Shown here: in pieces, positions 18,405-23,720 of the stretch | How the letters are laid out: every line of letters starts with the position of its first letter | Numbering within the stretch: the first letter of the stretch is position 1 | Origin: Carex sylvatica | Lineage: Eukaryota > Streptophyta > Magnoliopsida > Poales > Cyperaceae | Direction: 5' to 3' | NCBI GenBank assembly: GCA_964058845.1 | Contig: CAXKVR010000381.1 | Coordinates: forward strand, 1 to 23,720 | DNA length: 23,720 nucleotides | Notes under the pieces: model-generated | Told to the model about the DNA's origin: nothing | The model's database searches: none | Seen by the model: only the letters and a program-made list of their open reading frames with translations | Position numbers and translations under genes: made by a program

Positions 18405-18498
18405 GAAAAAATCCTCCTGGTTATTGTCTTGGGTCTCGGTATCACATGGTTGCTAGTTCGCTTTCTTATTTTCATCCTGAAAAAATCCTCCTGGTTAT
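18402..18498 (+). repeat. 74-bp local duplication after the telomere-type repeat
   Basis: A 23-base string beginning CCTGAAAAAATCC occurs at 18402-18424 and again at 18476-18498. GGTATCACA also follows both copies at a slightly different distance. The copies flank the hydrophobic segment that may have been the ankyrin protein's membrane helix. Confidence 0.8.
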
Positions 18499-18499
18499 G

Positions 18500-20020
18500 G
18501 TTATGGTATCACAGATTTCGATACAGCCACACTAAGTACTTAGATCCTAGATTTCTGGATACGCGCCAATTTGAAAAATGTATAATGAGATGCGCATCAA
18601 AATTTGTGCAGATGCACGGATTTCGATGCAGCTGCACTCTGGTCGAATAGAAAAAATCTGAGCCCAGGGCGAACACACGCATACTGTAGAAAGTTAAAAA
18701 AGGAAGTTTTGAAGCCTGTGCGAACACACTAAGGCCGCACTCAGGTCGCAGACAACCTAAAAAATGTGTTTTCGATGGTTTTTCTATTTCTGGCAGTTCT
18801 ATACGCGTCCCAAGGGCCCAAATTAGAACACGCTAATTAGAGAAACTTGTATGACAAGTATCTAATAGCCTCTCCACATCCATTGGCTCAGAATGGGTAG
18901 AACTTCAGCTATAAAAGGAGTAGAACTTTACCATTCAAGGCATCTCTTGGTGCATGTCTCTTACCATTGAATATAACGAAAAATCTGCAGAAATTTCTCA
19001 ACTCTCGGAAGCATTTCAAGGAAGAAGAAGAATAAGATCTCAGCAAGAAGTCGGCAAGATTAAGGTTCTTCATTTAAAGAAGTCGTCAATTATTGTAATA
19101 AATCTTTTGTTAAATTCTTGCATCTCTATGAGATGCTAGTTTTTCTCTCTAGGGATTTAGGTCTTATGCATGAACTTGTATAATTCTATCTTATTCGGAT
19201 TTTAATTTTTATTATTATTGTTTGATTTGATGTTAATCTCTATGATTTATTCTTTGTGTTGAGTACATGATTTGTACTTGAATTGTAGTTATCCCGCTTA
19301 GGATTCGAAAGAACCAAAGTAGATTAGGATCATATATGATAGTACCAAATTATGAACACAAATACTTTAGGATTTGGATTAGAATTTAATCAATTTAAAA
19401 TCTAAATCGGAACTACAAAAATTAGGGTTAGAGTTTGGTGAAGGACTTAATCGTGAAGTCTAATCCCTAATTAAGACCTCTTGAATTGAATATTGATATA
19501 CAGGACTTAATCGTGAAGTATCGATATCTAAGGATAGGATAAACTAACAAGAGCTTCATAGTCTAGATAGCTAGGGTGAAGGACTTTCGTGAAATCTGAA
19601 CTATTTAGGCACGTTATTAATTCACGAAAGTGATCCTTTTTAACATCTTAGGTTAAAACATCGTCAAATTAAACATAAATTTAAACAAACCGAGTAGATA
19701 AAATTAGCAAGGGATTGTAAAACGAAATCCCCTAGACTTCTAATTCTTGAGAGCAACCAAAACTCTCTTTTACTTTCCTTATTAAGTTTAATTGTTAAGC
19801 CTCCTTTCTTCGGCTATTAAACCCAACCTTAAGGAACTTAGAACAAGCAAAACTCCCTCCAATCAACTTTACTTTCTTAAACAATCTAAAACGAATTAAT
19901 AGAGTCAAGAATTAGTATTTAATGATATTCCCTGTGAATTGATATCCAAAATACTACAATGATAGGTTGTGAGCTTGCATCCGATCATTTTTTGAGTATT
20001 AGGTTTATAAATTTAAAAGT
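18500..20020 (+). other. Non-coding region resembling a Ty3/gypsy LTR or leader
   Basis: No gene is visible. The upstream part (18500-18880) has phrases such as AGGCCGCACTCAGGTCGCAG and CTGTGCGAACACAC. A TATA-like CTATAAAAGG is at 18910. Long AT-rich text follows, in which GGACTTAATCGTGAAGT recurs (19443, 19503, and a variant at about 19580). The tail reads TTCCCTGTGAATTGATATCC. This style matches the LTR or leader of plant Tat/Athila-type gypsy elements as I remember them. No target duplication, primer site or second LTR was found, so a solo or truncated LTR is only a suggestion. Confidence 0.35.
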
Positions 20021-20890
20021 TCAAAGAGTATAATAATTAGCATAAAACCCTATACACAAAATACTCAACAATGACACTAACATTGTTCTTTTCCATTTAT
20101 ATTCTTATCAATTAGAGGCTGAGAGCTCAAGTAGCCTCCAAATTACTATATTGGGGACACAGATGAGGTTTGGGGTGTTTGGTAGAGGTTATATTTCAAG
20201 AAAATTTATGAGAAAATGAGCTTTATGGATATGTCCAATTTTTATTTCATTTTGAATATTCAAACTTTTTTTTTCTTCATTATCTACCTCATAAATTATT
20301 TTTAAAAAAAAAATCAACCCAAAAGTTACATCTCCATTTTTTCTCAAAAAATGCCAAAAAAATGCAGAAGAGGCGAATCAAGAAGTTTCAAGATTCTCAA
20401 TTATATTCATGGCCGGAGAAGACAATCGACTCGATGCCGAAATTTTTATTTATACTCTTTGAAAAAAGAATGATAAATCAAAACATCCCATATTATGAGA
20501 AATTTCACATTTATTCAGACAGTTAAGCCAATATGTGGCTATTTACAGGGACCGCAAATTGGCTTAGAGACCTCTTAAAATTTGAATATATCTAATATTA
20601 CATTGTATTTTTTGGGCTTTTGGGAGACTTCTAATTAGAATGATCAAACACATTAAAAAAATAATTATATATAATTTCATGTGAAATTCAATTTTAAAGT
20701 ATTTAACTATTTATAGTAATTTATTCTAAATTATACGAAAAAATATGCTTAAATACATTTTTTTTAAAATAAATGAATGTCAATTGACTTCTCTCTCAGT
20801 GAATCTGGCTGTGTCTACTTTGAGTATTTGTAAAGTGGATAATCTAAATCTAATTTGTAAAATTTATACCATTTGATTTGAATCTTTCAT
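20021..20890. other. AT-rich intergenic DNA
   Basis: Nothing recognisable: homopolymer A/T runs and short low-complexity patches, no open frame of note. Confidence 0.55.
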
Positions 20891-20959
20891 CCTCAGGGGG
20901 TAGAGCTGGGTACTAGGGTGTCCCAAGGACATGAGATAGAGGTTTTTGAATGGTACGGT

Positions 20960-21590
20960 TTGTTTGGTTTTCAACTGAATAAAAAAAATTTGATTTAAAT
21001 AGTTTGATTTTTCAATTTAGATGGATTGGTTCGATTTAAATTTTTCAAAACCAACTAAATTGAAACAACCAAATTATAATGGTTCAAGTATGGTTTATTT
21101 TATATTTTGTTTAGTTAAATTATTGTTTCATTCATTCTATTTTGAGTTGTATATTTTAAAACATCTACATATTTTACATGAAATTTAATAATGTGTGTAA
21201 TATTATCGTAATATTTATTTCAATGAAATTACTAATATACCAGTGTATGTATTGAATTTTTTTTTATAATTTAATCTCTCTTATTCAGTTTAACTGAACA
21301 AAACGAAATTTAATTTGGTTTAAATAGTTCGGTTCATAAAACAAAACAAAAAAGTTTAATTTATTTATTTTATTTCGATTTCAACGGAACTAGGTGTTTA
21401 AATTCGGTTTAAACAGTTTGGTTCTTAAAATAAAAAAATTAATATGTTTATTTTATTTTGATTTCAACCAGACTGGAGATGGACCCACTACATGAGTGTT
21501 TAAACAGTTTAATTTGTCTATTTTATTTCGATTTCAACCAAACTAAGTGTTTAAATTCGATTTAAACAGTTCGGTTCATAAATATATATA
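20960..21590. repeat. Diverged tandem-type repeat with the motif TTCGGTTTAAACAGTTTGGTTC
   Basis: The phrase combining TTATTTCGATTTCAAC, a GTGTTTAAATTCG stretch and TTTAAACAGTTCGGTTC recurs about three to four times (anchors near 21311, 21402, 21505 and 21558). Related TTTGGTTT/AACTAAATT text lies further left. A TTTA microsatellite follows (about 21595-21616). No genes. Confidence 0.5.
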
Positions 21591-21632
21591 CATATATTTA
21601 TTTATTTATTTATTTCAATTTCAACACCCTGT

Positions 21633-21870
21633 ATGCCAAGGAGATGGAGCCACTACCATTTTCCGAATTTTCTCCTTTTGAATTTCGGCCTTTATTCGAG
21701 TTCGATTTTTTGTTTGGTTCGCCATTTCCGAGTCGAGATTTTTATAGGCCTTTCAATAAACAGGGCCGAATCCGAGTTTTTTCCCCAAGGAAATCGAGCC
21801 GGATTCGAGTTCATGAGTATTGTTCCATGCTTAAATCGTGAGCTCCCGTGTAGCATGGATCAAGAACGGG
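21633..21870. other. Short unique-looking stretch without a recognised gene
   Basis: Two overlapping open frames of 65 and 93 codons start here. Neither shows a domain or a family motif. The 65-codon frame is rich in Phe, Pro and Ser. I do not call them genes. Confidence 0.3.
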
Positions 21871-21871
21871 A

Positions 21872-22068
21872 CATTGATTGTAATTCGTATCCTCTGAGAT
21901 ATCTCAAACTTTGAGTGACTTTATGGAAAATCCCAACCGTTTAAATACGTTCTACACGAATCTCAAAGCACACATAATACAACCCCCTACATCACCCCGA
22001 ATAGACACCGGACACGTCGATCACGTAAAAATTGAGGTATCTCAGAGGATACGCACTCCATTGATTGT
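21872..22068. mobile_element. Small TIR element (about 177 bp) with 10-bp direct flanks
   Basis: CGTATCCTCTGAGATATCTC (21886-21905) is matched at 19 of 20 bases by the complement of 22034-22053. Just outside, CATTGATTGT is directly repeated (21872-21881 and 22059-22068). Inverted termini with a 9 to 10-bp duplication suggest a Mutator-type MITE. The extreme ends differ by a base, so the exact boundary is uncertain. Confidence 0.5.
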
Positions 22069-22252
22069 GCGGCAGTTATTTAATTTCATTACTTATTTCT
22101 TTTCTGCTTCATTTTTGGTGTATCTATATGTGTAGCAATGAGTTCATATATAGAAAACGGACCAAATTGAAACCCGCAGCATCCCTTTGATCAAGTAGTG
22201 CCTCAAAAAATCAATCCTCTACACTCATCAGCAGATTCTACAGCGTCTGGAT

Positions 22253-22730
22253 TAGGGGTGGTAAAAAAGATCGTTGTTCTTGCCTCGATCGTGGTTCGTA
22301 TCTGAATTGCTCGATAACAGCTGATTCGTTACTATACTGAATTGTTAATGAATCAGCTCACTACTAGTTTGGTTAAGAATTATCGAGTTCAAACTGGAGC
22401 CTAGCTCGCTCGTCAATTCGCAAGCTAGCTCGGCTAAGAATCAATCTGTGAATTTATATGAATTTGTGTGCATTTTATAGTGTCCAATTCGGTCCAAAAA
22501 AATTATAAAATTTATTTTCTTCTTAAAACAAGGTATAACCACACCCAGCTCGACAGCTCGCGAGCTAGTTCGATCTAGCTCGTGACGATTTCAATCTGCT
22601 AAACAGTGTCTAAAGTTAGCTCGATCTAGCTCGGACCTCTAAAATTAGCTCGCTCATGACTCCGATGAACCAACTCGTGACAAATTCAAACTGGATCCTA
22701 CTTGTGACAAGCCAGTTCGTTGCCACCCTA
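22253..22730. mobile_element. Likely hAT-type MITE
   Basis: The left end TAGGGGTGGTAA and the right end, read on the minus strand, TAGGGTGGCAAC, match the TAGGGGTGGCAA terminus common in plant hAT elements. The interior is rich in TAGCTCG/CGAGCTA phrases (CAGCTCGCGAGCTAG, TCGATCTAGCTCG), also typical of these MITEs. No coding region. An 8-bp target duplication was not clear. Confidence 0.6.
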
Positions 22731-22769
22731 TACTCTCTGAATATCCTAAAGAAATTTAACATTAAAGTT

Positions 22770-22972
22770 TAGATTCAGTCCGTTCAATCATAATACGAAT
22801 CAATTAGATATCTGATGTGAAATTCACGGAACTATTTTAATATTTGTGCAGGGTCTGGATCTCCTCGTTTCAGTCCGTTGACTCCGTTCAATCAGAATAT
22901 GAAGAAATCCGATATCTGAGGTTAAATTTACGGAATTCTTTTGGTATTTGTGCGAGGTCTGGATCTCTTGAA
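22770..22972. repeat. Diverged tandem duplication of about 100 bp
   Basis: Two copies share CCGTTCAATCA, GATATCTGA, GGTCTGGATCTC and ATTTGTGC in the same order (first copy about 22770-22866, second about 22872-22972), with many substitutions. No gene. Confidence 0.6.
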
Positions 22973-23286
22973 GTACTTAAAAAAATGTTCGTGTTGAAAG
23001 AGTTCCGTAAATTTAAAATCTTTCATAAATTATTAAAAATAAAAAAAATTGTCCCATTTTTTTTTATCTTTCATAAATCATAAAAAATAGTAAAAAAATA
23101 TTCAAAAAAGTAAAAGTTAGTATTCTATAAGTTTATTATATAATCAATTTATTGAGCTACTTAAATCGAGGTTTATACGATAGATTTTGAGACCATAGAC
23201 AAATAACCTTATGCTATTTATAGCACCCAAATCTTACCCGTAGATATCAGCTCTGAACCTCTTCGGATCATTCCTTGCGGCGTTGT
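22973..23286. other. AT-rich intergenic DNA
   Basis: TCTTTCATAAAT occurs twice about 48 bases apart (near 23019 and 23067). Otherwise low-complexity A/T text, then a moderately GC-richer patch (23225-23286) with no recognisable content. Confidence 0.45.
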
Positions 23287-23467
23287 GCTTGAGGAGAACA
23301 ACTTGGGTCCGATGGCCATTGGACCTAAAGTGGTTCCAATGGATTCGCTCACCATCGGATTTGCTTTAGAATTTGTGCGCACGAATTTTAAAGCAGATCC
23401 GATGGTGAGCAAATCCATTAAAACCACTTTGAGTTCAATGACCATCGGACCCAAACTTATCTCATGC
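23287..23467. repeat. Near-perfect fold-back sequence (hairpin MITE candidate)
   Basis: The left arm, GGGTCCGATGGCCATTGGAC through CTCACCATCGGATTTGC, is mirrored by the right arm with few mismatches. The centre is GTGCGCAC (23375-23382), leaving almost no loop. Arms are about 75-90 bases. The open frames on both strands here are products of the palindrome. No clear target duplication was found. Confidence 0.7.
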
Positions 23468-23720
23468 TTGAGACTATTGCTCATGTATATTATCCTAGCT
23501 TAATTTGATGTTCTTACTTGCTGTACAAATGTAGATGCAGTTTATTGACTGTGATATTAGTGTGATGGGATATCTATATACATAATAGACTGTTCTTTTT
23601 ATTAAAAAAAAAGAATATCGGAAAAATTCTAAATCTAAGAAAACAGTTAATAACGTCCAGTCAAATTCTCACATTACCCTTAGTCCAATCCTGTAAAATA
23701 ATAAATAAATAAAATATAGC
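23468..23720. other. AT-rich end of window, nothing recognised
   Basis: No gene or element was recognised. The end has A runs and an AAATAAATAAAT patch. Confidence 0.5.

Larger units (their letters stand above)
12487..18406 (+). pseudogene. Ankyrin-repeat protein gene (BDA1/ITN1-ACD6-like family), frameshifted, with a copia element in intron 1
   Basis: Exon 1 (12487-12776) starts MDNISTRLEEASHAGD and continues with two ankyrin units, DTPLHIASMLGHA and GLSPLHLAAAHGHVTVVKELLK. Exon 2 (17819-18103) carries GLLPLHIAVKKGRTVIVKEL, GETILHLAVQYN and GNTILHHAVASK. Exon 3 (18199-18406) reads on through STPLDVLLESRQQNGD. Both introns are GT-AG. Family members are plant membrane-linked ankyrin proteins, several tied to defence signalling. 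The frame breaks at 12604-12611 (a GATAGATA duplication), near 12649 (one extra T) and near 18225-18235. The conserved frame then stops at 18404-18406, inside a telomere-like repeat. A hydrophobic stretch, LLVIVLGLGITWLL, lies in another frame just after (18411-18475), perhaps the lost transmembrane segment. ATG 12487 is chosen because an upstream ATG (12397) reads through a long lysine run. Confidence 0.75.

Noticed and set aside
20168..20660. GGGGTGTTTGGTAG at 20174 and ATCAAACACATT near 20643 as possible inverted ends of a PIF or hAT MITE
   Set aside because: The ends match over only a few bases, the interior arms do not pair, and no target duplication was found.
21633..22135. Three open frames of 65-93 codons
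   Set aside because: No family motif; one overlaps the small TIR element; length and composition fit chance.
23218..23503. Open frames of 72 and 88 codons on opposite strands
   Set aside because: Both are mirror images produced by the fold-back palindrome.

Overview
This window is repeat-rich, AT-rich nuclear DNA from a flowering plant, probably a eudicot. The evidence is plant-type CACTA (En/Spm) transposon genes with GT-AG introns, a Ty1/copia element primed by initiator tRNA-Met, a plant ankyrin-repeat gene, a relic of a plant acyl-activating-enzyme gene and an Arabidopsis-type telomere motif (AAACCCT). The species cannot be named. No prokaryote-type system, operon, CRISPR array or rRNA gene is present.

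Layout. 1-3797: right part of an autonomous-type CACTA transposon, holding the last exons of its TNPD-like transposase and a complete seven-exon TNPA-like gene of 385 codons, ending at a subterminal repeat array and the CACTA terminus. 3798-4128 and 8132-8317: two exons, minus strand, of a gene resembling chloroplast acyl-ACP synthetase (AAE15/16). The CACTA element cuts one exon. The other is split by a second, non-coding CACTA element (4129-8131, target duplication CAA) and by a tRNA-derived SINE (8172-8287, 15-bp target duplication). 9715-11374: non-autonomous Mutator-like element with a perfect 9-bp target duplication, carrying a TATATG microsatellite into which a 425-bp fold-back MITE has inserted. 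11384-12486: 5' flank with W-boxes and a TATA-like box. 12487-18406: ankyrin-repeat gene with at least three frameshifts, whose first intron holds a complete but decayed Ty1/copia element (12990-17729, target duplication TTAAC). Its 3' end carries three AAACCCT units. About 18500-20020: non-coding sequence resembling a Ty3/gypsy LTR or leader. 20050-23720: AT-rich intergenic DNA with diverged tandem repeats, a likely hAT MITE (22253-22730), a small TIR element with a 10-bp target duplication (21882-22058) and a near-perfect fold-back (23287-23467).

How it fits together: only the CACTA gene pair at the left edge looks intact. TNPD (transposase) and TNPA (subterminal-repeat binding protein) are the two proteins used by En/Spm elements. 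The second CACTA element has different termini and subterminal motifs, so it belongs to another family. The two cellular genes look like pseudogenes. I see no undescribed biological system; the main interest is the resolved nesting of insertions in the acyl-activating-enzyme relic and the intact TNPA-like gene.
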